Assembly (NCBI GenBank): GCA_902560685.1
Contig: CACEMT010000003.1
Location: forward strand, 1 to 64,000
DNA from: an uncultured Pelagibacteraceae bacterium
GTDB lineage: Bacteria; Pseudomonadota; Alphaproteobacteria; Pelagibacterales; Pelagibacteraceae
Length of the DNA stretch: 64,000 bases
Direction: 5' to 3'
The notes under the pieces are model-generated. The model saw only the letters and a list, made by a program, of their open reading frames with translations, ran no database searches and was not told the DNA's origin. The position numbers were made by a program, and so were the translations under genes. Of this stretch, positions 1 to 9,011 are shown piece after piece (the stretch's first letter is position 1; the number at the start of each line of letters is the position of its first letter).

Positions 1-116
1 TTATTTATTAAATTATTAATTTCCTTAAAACCTTTGGTTTTTGTACAATAATATATAATTTGATTTATATTTTTTTTGTGTTTTTTTTTGAAATTTTTTA
101 AGTCAACATTTAGCAT
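1..116 (-). CDS. trpE: Anthranilate synthase component I, N-terminal fragment (cut by window edge)
   Basis: Only the first 38 codons are in the window, running off its left edge, and they are not on the ORF track. The ATG lies four bases beyond the stop of the upstream ppiD-like gene on the same strand, so the two are probably co-transcribed. The peptide is Lys/Asn-rich and carries no diagnostic motif. The call rests mostly on alphaproteobacterial gene order, where a PpiD/SurA-like gene divergent from tpiA-secG-pyrG is followed by trpE. TrpE would make anthranilate from chorismate with the TrpG glutaminase. The remainder of the gene is needed to confirm this. Confidence 0.55.
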   Translation of the reverse strand, partial: MLNVDLKNFKKKHKKNINQIIYYCTKTKGFKEINNLIN

Positions 117-119
117 TAT

Positions 120-1541
120 TTATTTAAAATAATTTTTCATTCTTTCAAGAGTATTTTGATTAATGTCAATGTCATATTTTTCGTTTAATAAAAAATCATA
201 AGAATTATAAAGATTATCTCTTAACTTTGTATTTGCTTGGATAAGAAATTTTTTAGTTTCTTCATTATCCTTATTCAAAAAACCTTTATTAATATTTTTT
301 ATCTTGACTAAATAAACATTATTATCTTTATCAGAAACCAATGAAAAATTATTAACACCAAGTGAATATAATAGTTTTACAGAATCATTTGAAAATTTAT
401 TAATATCATTAATTGAGTTAATTTTTAAACTTTTGATATTACCTTTAGATAATTTAAAAAAATCATCATTTGTAAATTCTTTTTTCTGAATCTTTTTCAT
501 TAAATCTGTATGAACATCATATTTATTTCTTTCATAAAGATTGTCCCTTACTGTCGCTAAAAATTTTTCACTTTCTAGACTAGGCAAAACTTTCTCTAAA
601 TTTTTAATTTCATATAATAAGAAATAATCATTTTTATCTAGCAATTCTAATTCTGCGTTATTTCTTTGTTTATATATTTCATCTAATAAATCTTCACTAT
701 CATTGCCTGGGTAGTATTTTTTAATAGTTCTTACTTTTAAATTGTAATTTTTTGCAATCTCATCAATTGTATTATTTTTCGTTACCAGGTCTTCAATTTC
801 ATCGATCTTTGAAAAGAAATTTTCAGAAAACTCAGATTCGCCAGTCAATTCACTTGGTGTAATTTTAATCAGTGATATATCAACTTTTTCAATAGAAAAA
901 ATTTCCTCATTCTCATTTACGTGTTTTTTTAAATCGTTCAAAGAAAATTGATTTTTGTTCACATATATAGAATTCAAATCTAAATAATCGATTTCAACTT
1001 GTTTTAATTGTTCATTATAAGTTTTATTTGCCAAGAAGTAGGGAGATTTAATTCCACCTCCTATATATCTAAATAATTCCTTCTTTAGTTCATTGTTTCT
1101 TATTTCTTGTTCAAATTCTACTGAAGTTAAGTTATTCTCTAGTAAAAACTTTTCATATTTAGTTCTAGAAAAAATATTATTATCTTCTTGAAAAGATTGT
1201 TGATTTTTTATTTTTTTAGCAAGAATTTCATCTGATACAGATATTTGTAATTTATTAATTTCTAAATCAACAAGTGTATCAGATACTAATTGTGTCAAAA
1301 GTTTTTCAATAATATTATCATTGATATTCTCACTAATATATTCAGATGTAATTTTTGAATCATTTATAAAATCAGCAAATTTTTGTGTTGAGATATTGTG
1401 ATTATTTATTTTTGCAATACTATTCGTATTTCCACCACTAAAAACACTGCCCATTCCCCAAAAAACGAATGGGATTATTATTATACCCACCAAGACTCCA
1501 GCAAGCTTTCCTTTTGAAAAATTTCTTAATTTATTTAACAT
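120..1541 (-). CDS. PpiD/SurA-like membrane-anchored periplasmic folding factor
   Basis: A protein of 473 residues with a short basic N-terminus and one transmembrane segment at about residues 13-33, followed by a large periplasmic domain. That is the PpiD layout, in which a tethered SurA_N-type chaperone assists proteins leaving the Sec channel. The segment from about 40 to 170 looks like the SurA_N helical domain. I cannot pick out clear parvulin catalytic motifs in the middle, and the protein is shorter than the roughly 600 residues of typical PpiD, so prolyl isomerase activity is uncertain. It diverges from tpiA across 56 bp and precedes trpE. Confidence 0.72.
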   Translation of the reverse strand: MLNKLRNFSKGKLAGVLVGIIIIPFVFWGMGSVFSGGNTNSIAKINNHNISTQKFADFINDSKITSEYISENINDNIIEKLLTQLVSDTLVDLEINKLQISVSDEILAKKIKNQQSFQEDNNIFSRTKYEKFLLENNLTSVEFEQEIRNNELKKELFRYIGGGIKSPYFLANKTYNEQLKQVEIDYLDLNSIYVNKNQFSLNDLKKHVNENEEIFSIEKVDISLIKITPSELTGESEFSENFFSKIDEIEDLVTKNNTIDEIAKNYNLKVRTIKKYYPGNDSEDLLDEIYKQRNNAELELLDKNDYFLLYEIKNLEKVLPSLESEKFLATVRDNLYERNKYDVHTDLMKKIQKKEFTNDDFFKLSKGNIKSLKINSINDINKFSNDSVKLLYSLGVNNFSLVSDKDNNVYLVKIKNINKGFLNKDNEETKKFLIQANTKLRDNLYNSYDFLLNEKYDIDINQNTLERMKNYFK

Positions 1542-1597
1542 TTAGTTTTAATTTTATTGATCTATAAAAAACAAACCTATAAATTATATTTTAGTTA

Positions 1598-2347
1598 ATG
1601 ACAAATAATATGTTTTTTATAGCTAATTGGAAAATGTTTGGTGATTTAAAGTCAGTAAATTCTATCAAAAAAGTGATCAAACTTTCAAAAAACAAAAAAT
1701 TTAATAAAGCACAAATAATATATTGCCCTCCATATACTCTAATCAGTAATTTTGTAAAATTAGTTAAAAATAGTAAAATTAAAATCGGAGCACAAAATTG
1801 TCATCAATCTCAAAATCCTGGACCGTTTACAGGCTCTATAAATACTGAATTGATAAAATCTAGTGGAGCAAATTATGTAATAATTGGTCACTCAGAAAAT
1901 AGAGCAACTGGAGATACTAATCATATTATAAATCTTAAAATTAAAGCTGCATTAAAAAAAAATTTAAAAATAATCTTTTGCATAGGAGAAACTTTAATCC
2001 AAAAAAAGAGAAATAAAACAAATTCAATTTTAAAATCTCAATTAACAGTCGGACTAAAAAATATAAAAAATAATAATAATATTATTTTTGCATACGAACC
2101 TGTCTGGTCAATAGGAACTGGAATAATTCCAAAAACTACTAATCTTGAAAAGCAAGTTATTATTATAAAAAAAATGTTAATGAAAATATGGAAATCAAAA
2201 GATCCAAAAATAATTTATGGGGGCTCTGTAAATTCAAAAAATATCTCAGAATTAAAAAAAATTACTTTAATTAAAGGTTTTTTGATAGGCGGAGCTTCTC
2301 AAAATGCAAAGAATTTTATTGATATCATAAAAAAAACTATTAATTAG
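1598..2347 (+). CDS. tpiA: Triosephosphate isomerase
   Basis: Interconverts dihydroxyacetone phosphate and glyceraldehyde 3-phosphate in the cytoplasm. At 249 residues it has normal family length. The catalytic set is visible: Lys12 in NWKM, His98 in IIGHSE, and Glu167 in AYEPVWSIGTG (loop 6), plus the phosphate-binding GGS near the C-terminus. The usual GHSERR motif reads GHSENR here, a mild variation. It starts the plus-strand run tpiA-secG-pyrG-kdsA-eno, a standard alphaproteobacterial order, with secG 5 bp downstream. Confidence 0.97.
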   Translation: MTNNMFFIANWKMFGDLKSVNSIKKVIKLSKNKKFNKAQIIYCPPYTLISNFVKLVKNSKIKIGAQNCHQSQNPGPFTGSINTELIKSSGANYVIIGHSENRATGDTNHIINLKIKAALKKNLKIIFCIGETLIQKKRNKTNSILKSQLTVGLKNIKNNNNIIFAYEPVWSIGTGIIPKTTNLEKQVIIIKKMLMKIWKSKDPKIIYGGSVNSKNISELKKITLIKGFLIGGASQNAKNFIDIIKKTIN

Positions 2348-2352
2348 ACCCC

Positions 2353-2655
2353 ATGGAAAATATTTTATTAGTAGTAAACATTATACTAGCGATTCTGCTC
2401 GTAATATTTGTACTCTTCCAAAAGTCAGAAGGTGGAGCACTTGGCATAGGTGTTTCCCAGGATAATTTTATGTTTTCCAGGTCTGCTGGCAATTTTTTTA
2501 CTAAAGCAACTGCAATAATTGCTACATTATTTATTATTTGCAGCCTAGCTTTGACTATAATTTCTAGAGATGATTTAACCCCAACCTCGTCAGTTTTGGA
2601 TAAAATTGAAGAAAACTCTGACGAAGCGCCACAAATTCCAGAAAATAATAATTAA
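2353..2655 (+). CDS. secG: Preprotein translocase subunit SecG
   Basis: A 100-residue inner-membrane protein with two hydrophobic helices (about 3-22 and 50-70). Between them is the SecG loop, containing FQKSEGGALG and a Phe/Ser-rich stretch, and the C-terminus is short, polar and acidic. SecG associates with SecYE and improves translocation efficiency. Length and helix spacing are normal. The position between tpiA and pyrG matches the usual alphaproteobacterial arrangement. Confidence 0.93.
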   Translation: MENILLVVNIILAILLVIFVLFQKSEGGALGIGVSQDNFMFSRSAGNFFTKATAIIATLFIICSLALTIISRDDLTPTSSVLDKIEENSDEAPQIPENNN

Positions 2656-2695
2656 TACTTTCATTTTTAATTAAGTATGGATATAAAGTAATTCC

Positions 2696-4309
2696 ATGGC
2701 GCGATATATATTCGTTACTGGCGGCGTGGTCTCATCATTAGGCAAAGGATTATCATCTGCTTCTCTTGCATATCTTCTAAAATCTCAAGGATATAAAGTT
2801 AGAATTAGAAAAATGGATCCTTATTTAAATGTAGACCCTGGAACAATGAGTCCATTTCAACACGGAGAAGTTTTTGTAACAGATGATGGTGCAGAAACTG
2901 ATTTGGATCTCGGACACTACGAAAGATTTACAAACATTTCTGCAAAAAAATCTGACAATATTACAACAGGAAAAATTTATAGTGATATAATTAAGAAAGA
3001 GCGTAAAGGTAATTATTTGGGAAAAACAGTTCAAGTTATACCTCATGTAACAGACAGAATAAGAGAATTTATAAAAGGAGATATAACTAATGAAGATTTT
3101 GTTATTTGCGAAATAGGAGGAACAGTTGGTGATATAGAAAGCTTGCCTTTTGTTGAAGCTATAAGACAATTTTCAAATGAAGTTGGTAGAAACAAAAGTT
3201 TATTTATACATTTAACTTTTGTTCCATTTTTAAAATCATCGGATGAGATTAAAACTAAACCAACTCAACATTCTGTTAAAGAACTGAGAAGCCTTGGCAT
3301 ACAACCAGATATAATAATTTGTAGATCTCAAAAATCTATTCCACTAGATCAAAGAAAAAAGATATCACTATTCTGCAATGTATCTATTGAAAATGTAATA
3401 GAGACAGTTGATGTAAGAACAATCTATGAAGCACCTATAAGTTTTTATAATGAAAAATTAGATAAACAAGTCTTGAAATTTTTTAAGTTAAAACCAAGAA
3501 AAAAAGTTAATTTACTACCTTGGAAGAAAATCACCAAAACTGTTTTGAATACTAAAAAAATAGTAAATATTGCAATTATTGGAAAGTATGTAAATTTAAA
3601 GGACGCTTACAAATCACTAGATGAAGCTTTAATACATGGTGGTATAAACAATAATGTAAAAGTTAATTTAGTTAGAATTGAGTCTGATAAATTGAAACCT
3701 AGCCAAATTAGTAAAGTTTTAAAAAATGTATCTGGGATTTTAATTCCTGGTGGATTTGGAAAAAGGGGAACAGAAGGTAAAATATCAGCTATTAACTATG
3801 CAAGAATAAAAAAAATTCCTTTTTTAGGTATTTGCTTTGGTATGCAAATGGCAGTAATAGAATTTGCTAGAAATGCTTTAAAAATCAAAAATGCAGGGTC
3901 AACCGAATTAGATAAAAAATGTTATCCTACTATTGGTTTAATAAGTGAGTGGAATAAAAATGGCCAAATGATAAAAGGAACAAACAAAGATTTAGGTGGC
4001 ACTATGAGATTAGGTTTATATGAAGCTAAATTAAGACATAATTCATTGATAGAAAAAATCTATAAATCTAAGTTTATATTTGAAAGACATAGACACAGGT
4101 ATGAAGTGAATAATAATTTAAAAAATAAATTTGAAAATAAAGGAATGATTTTTTCTGGAATGTCACCAGATGGTAAATTACCTGAAATTATTGAACTTAA
4201 AAACCATCCTTGGTTTATAGGTGTTCAATATCATCCTGAATTTAAATCTAGACCTTTGTCGCCACATCCTTTATTTTCATCATTTATCAAAGCTGCAAAA
4301 TTTTATTAA
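2696..4309 (+). CDS. pyrG: CTP synthase
   Basis: Converts UTP to CTP using ATP and glutamine. At 537 residues it is close to the family norm of about 545. The N-terminal amidoligase domain (about 1-270) opens with the P-loop GGVVSSLGKG and carries the conserved MDPYLNVDPGTM stretch. The C-terminal class I glutaminase domain (about 290-537) has the nucleophile elbow GICFGMQ and the His/Glu of YHPEF. Its TAA stop overlaps the kdsA ATG (TAATG), implying translational coupling. Confidence 0.98.
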   Translation: MARYIFVTGGVVSSLGKGLSSASLAYLLKSQGYKVRIRKMDPYLNVDPGTMSPFQHGEVFVTDDGAETDLDLGHYERFTNISAKKSDNITTGKIYSDIIKKERKGNYLGKTVQVIPHVTDRIREFIKGDITNEDFVICEIGGTVGDIESLPFVEAIRQFSNEVGRNKSLFIHLTFVPFLKSSDEIKTKPTQHSVKELRSLGIQPDIIICRSQKSIPLDQRKKISLFCNVSIENVIETVDVRTIYEAPISFYNEKLDKQVLKFFKLKPRKKVNLLPWKKITKTVLNTKKIVNIAIIGKYVNLKDAYKSLDEALIHGGINNNVKVNLVRIESDKLKPSQISKVLKNVSGILIPGGFGKRGTEGKISAINYARIKKIPFLGICFGMQMAVIEFARNALKIKNAGSTELDKKCYPTIGLISEWNKNGQMIKGTNKDLGGTMRLGLYEAKLRHNSLIEKIYKSKFIFERHRHRYEVNNNLKNKFENKGMIFSGMSPDGKLPEIIELKNHPWFIGVQYHPEFKSRPLSPHPLFSSFIKAAKFY

Positions 4310-5136
4310 TGTTAAATAAAGTTGTTAAATTTAATAATTTTGAGATATCAAATAATAAAAAAATATCTCTTATTTCAGGACCTTGTCAGCTTGAAACTGA
4401 ACAGCATGCAATGGATATGGCTGGTAAAATTAAAGAAATTGCATCAAAATTTGAAATTGGTTTTATATATAAAACCTCATTTGACAAAGCTAACAGAACT
4501 AGCTTGAAAGGAAAAAGAGGAGCAGGTTTAGATTCATCGTTACCTGTATTTGACAAGATTAAAAGTGAATTAAAAATCCCAGTATTAACAGATGTACACA
4601 ATGTTGAACAATGTTCTATTGTATCTAAGCATGTTGATGTATTGCAAATACCCGCATTCTTATGTCGCCAGACAGATTTATTAGTTGCTGCTGCCAAAAC
4701 TAATAAAGTTATTAATGTTAAAAAAGGCCAATTTTTAGCTCCATGGGATATGACAAATGTTACAAAAAAAATTTCAGAATCAGGTAATGATAATATTCTT
4801 GTTACAGAAAGAGGAGCAAGCTTTGGTTACAATACACTCGTATCTGATATGAGATCCATACCTATAATGGCAAAAAACGGTTATCCAATTGTATTTGATG
4901 GAACTCATTCCGTCCAACAACCTGGCGGACTTGGTGAAAAAAGTGGAGGACAAAGAGAATTTGTTGAATACTTATCAAGAGCTGCTACTGCAGTTGGTAT
5001 AGCAGCAATTTTTTTAGAAACTCATCAAGATCCAGATAATGCACCATCCGATGGCCCCAACATGGTTCCACTAGATAAGTTAGAAAGTTTAATATCACAA
5101 ATAGTTGAAATAGATAATTTAGTTAAAAATAAATGA
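4309..5136 (+). CDS. kdsA: 3-deoxy-8-phosphooctulonate synthase (Kdo-8-P synthase)
   Basis: Condenses phosphoenolpyruvate with arabinose 5-phosphate to Kdo-8-P, the first committed step to the inner-core sugar of LPS, so the cell makes LPS. At 275 residues it aligns over its whole length with KdsA, including KTSFDKANR, QIPAFLCRQTDL and FDGTHSVQ. Residue 26 is Cys (SGPCQLE) where the E. coli metal-independent enzyme has Asn. In this family Cys there marks the metal-dependent class. The gene overlaps pyrG by one base and eno by four (ATGA). Confidence 0.96.
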   Translation: MLNKVVKFNNFEISNNKKISLISGPCQLETEQHAMDMAGKIKEIASKFEIGFIYKTSFDKANRTSLKGKRGAGLDSSLPVFDKIKSELKIPVLTDVHNVEQCSIVSKHVDVLQIPAFLCRQTDLLVAAAKTNKVINVKKGQFLAPWDMTNVTKKISESGNDNILVTERGASFGYNTLVSDMRSIPIMAKNGYPIVFDGTHSVQQPGGLGEKSGGQREFVEYLSRAATAVGIAAIFLETHQDPDNAPSDGPNMVPLDKLESLISQIVEIDNLVKNK

Positions 5137-6392
5137 GTAAAATAACTAAAGTTATAGCAAGACAGGTTTTTGACAGCCGAGGAAATCCAACAATTGAAGC
5201 AGAAGTTTTTGCAAATAATATGAAAGCTAGAGCGATATCGCCATCTGGAGCCTCCACCGGATCTCACGAAGCATATGAAAAAAGGGATAAATCAAACAAG
5301 AGATACCTAGGCAAAAGTGTCTTCAAAGCAGTTAAATTAATTAACACAATAATTTCAAAAAAATTGAAAAACCAAAATATCCATAATCAAGAAAAAATTG
5401 ATTACATCTTAATAAAACTTGATGGAACTAAGCAAAAAAAGAAATTTGGAGCAAATGCATTATTGGCAGTTTCAATGGCAGTTAAAAAATTATCTGCAAG
5501 AATTCGAAAAATACCACTTTATAAAACTTTTTTTATTAAAAAGGATTTTAAATTACCCTATCCATTAATGAATGTAATTAATGGTGGAGCACATGCAAAT
5601 AATGGTCTTAGAATACAAGAATTTATGATTAGACCTGATAAAGCTAAATCAATTACTGAAGCATTAAGAATATGTTTTTTAGTAATTAATAACTTGAAAA
5701 TTTTAATTAAAAAAAGGGGTGAATCTACCTCAGTTGGAGACGAAGGTGGTTTTGCTCCAATGATAAATGAAAATGAAGATGCATTGAAATTAATAGTAAA
5801 TGCAATAGAAAAATCAGGATTTAAAAATGGTAAAGATGTATCTATATGCTTAGATGTAGCTGCAAATGAGTTATTCAAAAAACAAAAGTATTCAATCCAT
5901 TCTAAAAAATTCATATCTGCTAACAAAACAATTGATCAATATCTAAAATTAATTAAAAAATATAAAATTAAATCTATAGAAGATCCATTCGCCGAAGATG
6001 ATTGGTTGTCTTGGAATAATTTTATGAAAAAAATAAATAAAGATACTCAAGTTGTAGGCGATGATTTGTATGTGACTAATTTAGAGAGATTAAAAGTAGG
6101 TTTTTTAAATAAATCATCCAATTCAATATTAATAAAACTTAATCAGATAGGTACAGTTTCGGAAACTCTAGAAGTTATCAAATTTGCTCAGTTAATTGGT
6201 TTTAGTACTATAATATCGCATAGATCAGGTGAAAGTGAGGATACGTTTATTTCTGATCTGGCTGTAGGTACTAATTCTAACCAAATAAAAACAGGATCCT
6301 TAGCACGCTCTGAGAGAGTAGCTAAATATAACCAGCTCATAAGAATTGAAGAGAAACTTGGAAATTTAGCAAAAATGAATAAAATAAATTAA
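5133..6392 (+). CDS. eno: Enolase
   Basis: Interconverts 2-phosphoglycerate and phosphoenolpyruvate; Mg-dependent and cytoplasmic. The protein has 419 residues, slightly under the usual 425-432. The N-terminal domain includes ARQVFDSRGNPT and SGASTGSHEA. The barrel domain has the metal ligands in LDVAANE, SIEDPFAEDDW and VGDDL, the catalytic Lys in SILIKLNQIGT and the loop SHRSGE. It starts within the end of kdsA (ATGA) and its stop overlaps the ftsB ATG, so kdsA, eno and ftsB look translationally coupled. Confidence 0.98.
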   Translation: MSKITKVIARQVFDSRGNPTIEAEVFANNMKARAISPSGASTGSHEAYEKRDKSNKRYLGKSVFKAVKLINTIISKKLKNQNIHNQEKIDYILIKLDGTKQKKKFGANALLAVSMAVKKLSARIRKIPLYKTFFIKKDFKLPYPLMNVINGGAHANNGLRIQEFMIRPDKAKSITEALRICFLVINNLKILIKKRGESTSVGDEGGFAPMINENEDALKLIVNAIEKSGFKNGKDVSICLDVAANELFKKQKYSIHSKKFISANKTIDQYLKLIKKYKIKSIEDPFAEDDWLSWNNFMKKINKDTQVVGDDLYVTNLERLKVGFLNKSSNSILIKLNQIGTVSETLEVIKFAQLIGFSTIISHRSGESEDTFISDLAVGTNSNQIKTGSLARSERVAKYNQLIRIEEKLGNLAKMNKIN

Positions 6393-6694
6393 TGTTAACT
6401 AAATTAAAAAATAATTTTTTTATACTAATTTCTACAGTTTTATTTTTGTACTTTTTTTTTAACCTTTTAGATGGAGAAAGAGGTTTAATTTCCTATTTTG
6501 AAAAAAAAAATATTTTAAAGGAATTAAAAGATGAAAGAAAAAATGTGGTTAATAAAATAAACGAATTGGAAATTAAGAATTCACTTTTAACTGACAATTT
6601 AGATTTAGATTATATAGAAATTTTAATCAGACAAAAATTTTTATTTGGTAAAAGTGGTGAAAATACCTATATAATAAAAAGTAATGAAAATTAG
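6392..6694 (+). CDS. ftsB: Septum formation initiator FtsB/DivIC family protein
   Basis: A 100-residue bitopic protein. One transmembrane helix spans about residues 8-26, followed by the family GERGL motif and a coiled coil rich in Lys/Glu/Leu (about 35-75). FtsB works with FtsL and FtsQ in the divisome. Location after eno is standard in alphaproteobacteria. In most of those genomes the pyruvate dehydrogenase genes come next, but here lipA overlaps the ftsB end by 11 bases. Confidence 0.88.
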   Translation: MLTKLKNNFFILISTVLFLYFFFNLLDGERGLISYFEKKNILKELKDERKNVVNKINELEIKNSLLTDNLDLDYIEILIRQKFLFGKSGENTYIIKSNEN

Positions 6695-7604
6695 ACATCC
6701 TGAAAAAGTTAATAAACCAATTAATCCAATTAAAAAAAAGCCAAGTTGGATCAAATCAAAACTTTTAAATAGCCAAGAATTTTTTTTAACAAAAAGTATT
6801 GTTAATCAACATAAGTTAAAAACTGTGTGCCAGGAGGCGAACTGTCCGAATATTACAGAGTGTTGGAGTAAAAGGCATGCAACATTTTTAATTATGGGAG
6901 AAACTTGCACTAGAGCCTGTGCTTTTTGTGACGTCATAACTGGAAAACCTAAATCTCTTAATTCTTTAGAACCATTACAAATTGCTTCAGCAATCAATAA
7001 GTTAAACTTAAAACACGCAGTAATTACTTCTGTTGACCGAGATGATTTAATTGATGGTGGAGCTAATCATTTTTACAAAGTTATAAATGAAATAAGGAAG
7101 CAAAATCCAAACACAACTATAGAAGTTTTAACTCCAGATTTTTTAAGAAAAGGTGAGTCTTACAAAAAAGTTGTTGAAGCTAGACCAGATGTTTTTAATC
7201 ATAACATTGAAACTGTTCCAGGACTTTATAGAAAAGTTAGACCTGGATCTAGATATTTTGCATCCGTTGAGTTGCTTAAAAAAGTAAAAAAAATTAATAA
7301 AAAAATTTTTACAAAATCTGGATTAATGGTTGGATTAGGTGAAAATAAAGATGAAATTATCCAAGTGATGGATGATTTAAGATCTGCTGAAGTTGACTTT
7401 TTAACAATAGGACAATACCTCCAACCTTCAGCAAAACACCATCCGCTTCATAGATATTATTCTCCTCAAGAATTTGAAGAATTAAAATTAATCGCTGAGT
7501 CGAAAGGTTTCTTATTAGTATCATCCTCTCCATTAACTAGATCTTCTTATCATGCCGATGAAGATTTTGCTAAATTAAGAAAAAATAGAAATAATATTCA
7601 CTAA
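6684..7604 (+). CDS. lipA: Lipoyl synthase
   Basis: A radical SAM enzyme inserting two sulfurs into octanoyl groups on lipoyl-domain proteins. Of 306 residues. Both cluster motifs are present: the auxiliary 4Fe-4S site [12 protein letters not shown] and the radical-SAM site CTRACAFC. The C-terminal RSSYHADE segment, supplying the Ser ligand of the auxiliary cluster, is intact. The start lies inside ftsB. The stop overlaps the next ATG (TAATG). Its usual upstream partners pdhABC-lpd are not in this window. Confidence 0.97.
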   Translation: MKIRHPEKVNKPINPIKKKPSWIKSKLLNSQEFFLTKSIVNQHKLKTVCQEANCPNITECWSKRHATFLIMGETCTRACAFCDVITGKPKSLNSLEPLQIASAINKLNLKHAVITSVDRDDLIDGGANHFYKVINEIRKQNPNTTIEVLTPDFLRKGESYKKVVEARPDVFNHNIETVPGLYRKVRPGSRYFASVELLKKVKKINKKIFTKSGLMVGLGENKDEIIQVMDDLRSAEVDFLTIGQYLQPSAKHHPLHRYYSPQEFEELKLIAESKGFLLVSSSPLTRSSYHADEDFAKLRKNRNNIH

Positions 7605-8056
7605 TGCCAAAAGCATCAGTTAAGAGATTAATTGATAGTAGAAAAGATAAACTTATTGAATTTGTTTTAGATATTGAAAAATATCCAGAATTTATTCCAT
7701 TTTGTGAAAATTCTAAAATTTATGAGAAAAATGAAAACAGTACTTCAATCAACATAATTGCAGATCTGACTATAGGAAAAGGACCATTTAAAGATACATT
7801 TAAGAGTGATGTTAAATTTAATAAAAACAAAGATCACATTCATGTTGTAAATATTGACGGACCTTTAAATTATATGAAAAATAATTGGAAATTTGTTGAA
7901 AAAGGAAACTTGACCAATGGTTATAAAACTGAAGTACTTTTTGACATCGATTTTGAAGTTAAAAATAAATTTTTAAATATTTTAATGACCAAATCTTTTC
8001 AATACGGATTAGAAAAAATAGCAGACGCTTTTCAAAAAAGAGCAGAAAGTCTTTAA
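7604..8056 (+). CDS. Coq10/RatA-type START-domain (polyketide cyclase-like) protein
   Basis: A 150-residue soluble protein of the Coq10/RatA family, which has a START-like lipid-binding fold. The family signature around VLDIEKYPEFIPFC lies at about residues 20-33. Members bind ubiquinone and are needed for efficient respiration (Coq10), while the E. coli homologue RatA was described as a toxin acting on ribosome assembly. In alphaproteobacteria the gene follows lipA, and the respiratory role is more likely. It is coupled to lipA by TAATG and overlaps the convergent pncC by four bases. Confidence 0.85.
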   Translation: MPKASVKRLIDSRKDKLIEFVLDIEKYPEFIPFCENSKIYEKNENSTSINIIADLTIGKGPFKDTFKSDVKFNKNKDHIHVVNIDGPLNYMKNNWKFVEKGNLTNGYKTEVLFDIDFEVKNKFLNILMTKSFQYGLEKIADAFQKRAESL

Positions 8057-8523
8057 ATTATATTTAAAATCATTTTATGAGCTTGATTTACTGTAGATTT
8101 CTGAATTGAATATCTATTTTTATTTTTAAATAAGTTCTTTCTAATAATTGTTTTATTTCCTCTTTTAATACCGATGTAAACTAAGCCAACAGGTTTTTGT
8201 TTAGTGCCTCCTTTAGGACCAGCAACGCCAGTAACCGAGACAGAAATATTAGTTTTACTAATTTTACTTAAATTTTTAACCATAGATAAGCAAGTTTCAT
8301 AACTTACAGCACCATGTTTTAGTATTGTTTTTTTATTAACTTTAAGAAGGCTAATTTTGGATTGATTTGAATAAGTAACTAAGCCGATTGTGAATACTTT
8401 AGAGGAGCCACTAATTGATGTAATTGAACTTGAAAGCAAACCCCCAGTACAAGATTCTGCAAAAGAAATTTTTAGGTTTTTTTTACTTAACAATTTAACT
8501 AATTTTTGAGCACTCTTTTTCAT
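8053..8523 (-). CDS. pncC: Nicotinamide-nucleotide amidase (CinA C-terminal domain)
   Basis: A stand-alone CinA C-terminal domain of 156 residues. It shows the family motifs AESCTGGLLSS near residue 22 and VTGVAGPKGGT near residue 98. The enzyme hydrolyses NMN to nicotinate mononucleotide and ammonia, recycling pyridine nucleotide made, for example, by NAD-dependent DNA ligase. The first half of full-length CinA is absent, as is normal for PncC. It is the last gene of the minus-strand set ispDF-pgpA-pncC, overlapping pgpA by four bases. Confidence 0.93.
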   Translation of the reverse strand: MKKSAQKLVKLLSKKNLKISFAESCTGGLLSSSITSISGSSKVFTIGLVTYSNQSKISLLKVNKKTILKHGAVSYETCLSMVKNLSKISKTNISVSVTGVAGPKGGTKQKPVGLVYIGIKRGNKTIIRKNLFKNKNRYSIQKSTVNQAHKMILNII

Positions 8524-9011
8524 GAAGTAATCACCATATATGAAACAAGGACTGCAACAACATATAATCCTGCACAGACATCATCCATAATAACACCAAA
8601 ACCATTCTTAAAATTTCTATCATAGTAACTAACTGGGTAGGGTTTAACTATGTCAAATATTCTAAATAAAATAAATATTATAAAATAAAAGGTTAATACA
8701 TGATTTATTTCTTTAACACCTTCGTGTGCAATCTCGTAAAGACATATTGGTATTGATTGTCCAATAAATTCATCAATAACTACTTCCTTGGGATCCTTAT
8801 TATCTAAATTTTTTATAAAGATATTTACCGCATAAATTGACATGAAAAAAATAATTAATATTCCAATTAAAATAAAGTTAGGTGATAAATTAAATATATG
8901 AAATAAAAAAAATAAAAATATAGTTGTAACCAAAGAAGCATAACTACCAGGTATTTTTTTAAGTTTTCCAATACCAAATAATGTAACAAATAAAAAAATT
9001 ACTTTATTCAT
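8520..9011 (-). CDS. pgpA: Phosphatidylglycerophosphatase A
   Basis: Dephosphorylates phosphatidylglycerophosphate to phosphatidylglycerol in the inner membrane. Three to four hydrophobic helices and the PgpA motifs are present: PGSYASL near the N-terminus, VIDEFIGQ in the middle, and RIFDIVKPYP with GVIMDD near the end. The ORF track begins at 9026. I chose the internal Met at 9011 because ATGAATAA there overlaps the ispDF stop by eight bases, this genome's usual coupling style, and because MNKVIFLF is the natural hydrophobic start. This gives 163 residues. Confidence 0.93.
   Translation of the reverse strand: MNKVIFLFVTLFGIGKLKKIPGSYASLVTTIFLFFLFHIFNLSPNFILIGILIIFFMSIYAVNIFIKNLDNKDPKEVVIDEFIGQSIPICLYEIAHEGVKEINHVLTFYFIIFILFRIFDIVKPYPVSYYDRNFKNGFGVIMDDVCAGLYVVAVLVSYMVITS

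Noticed and set aside
2825-3169. 114-residue antisense ORF in pyrG
   Set aside because: Lies wholly inside a strongly conserved gene, Cys/Phe/Ser-rich composition, no ribosome-binding site; shadow ORF.
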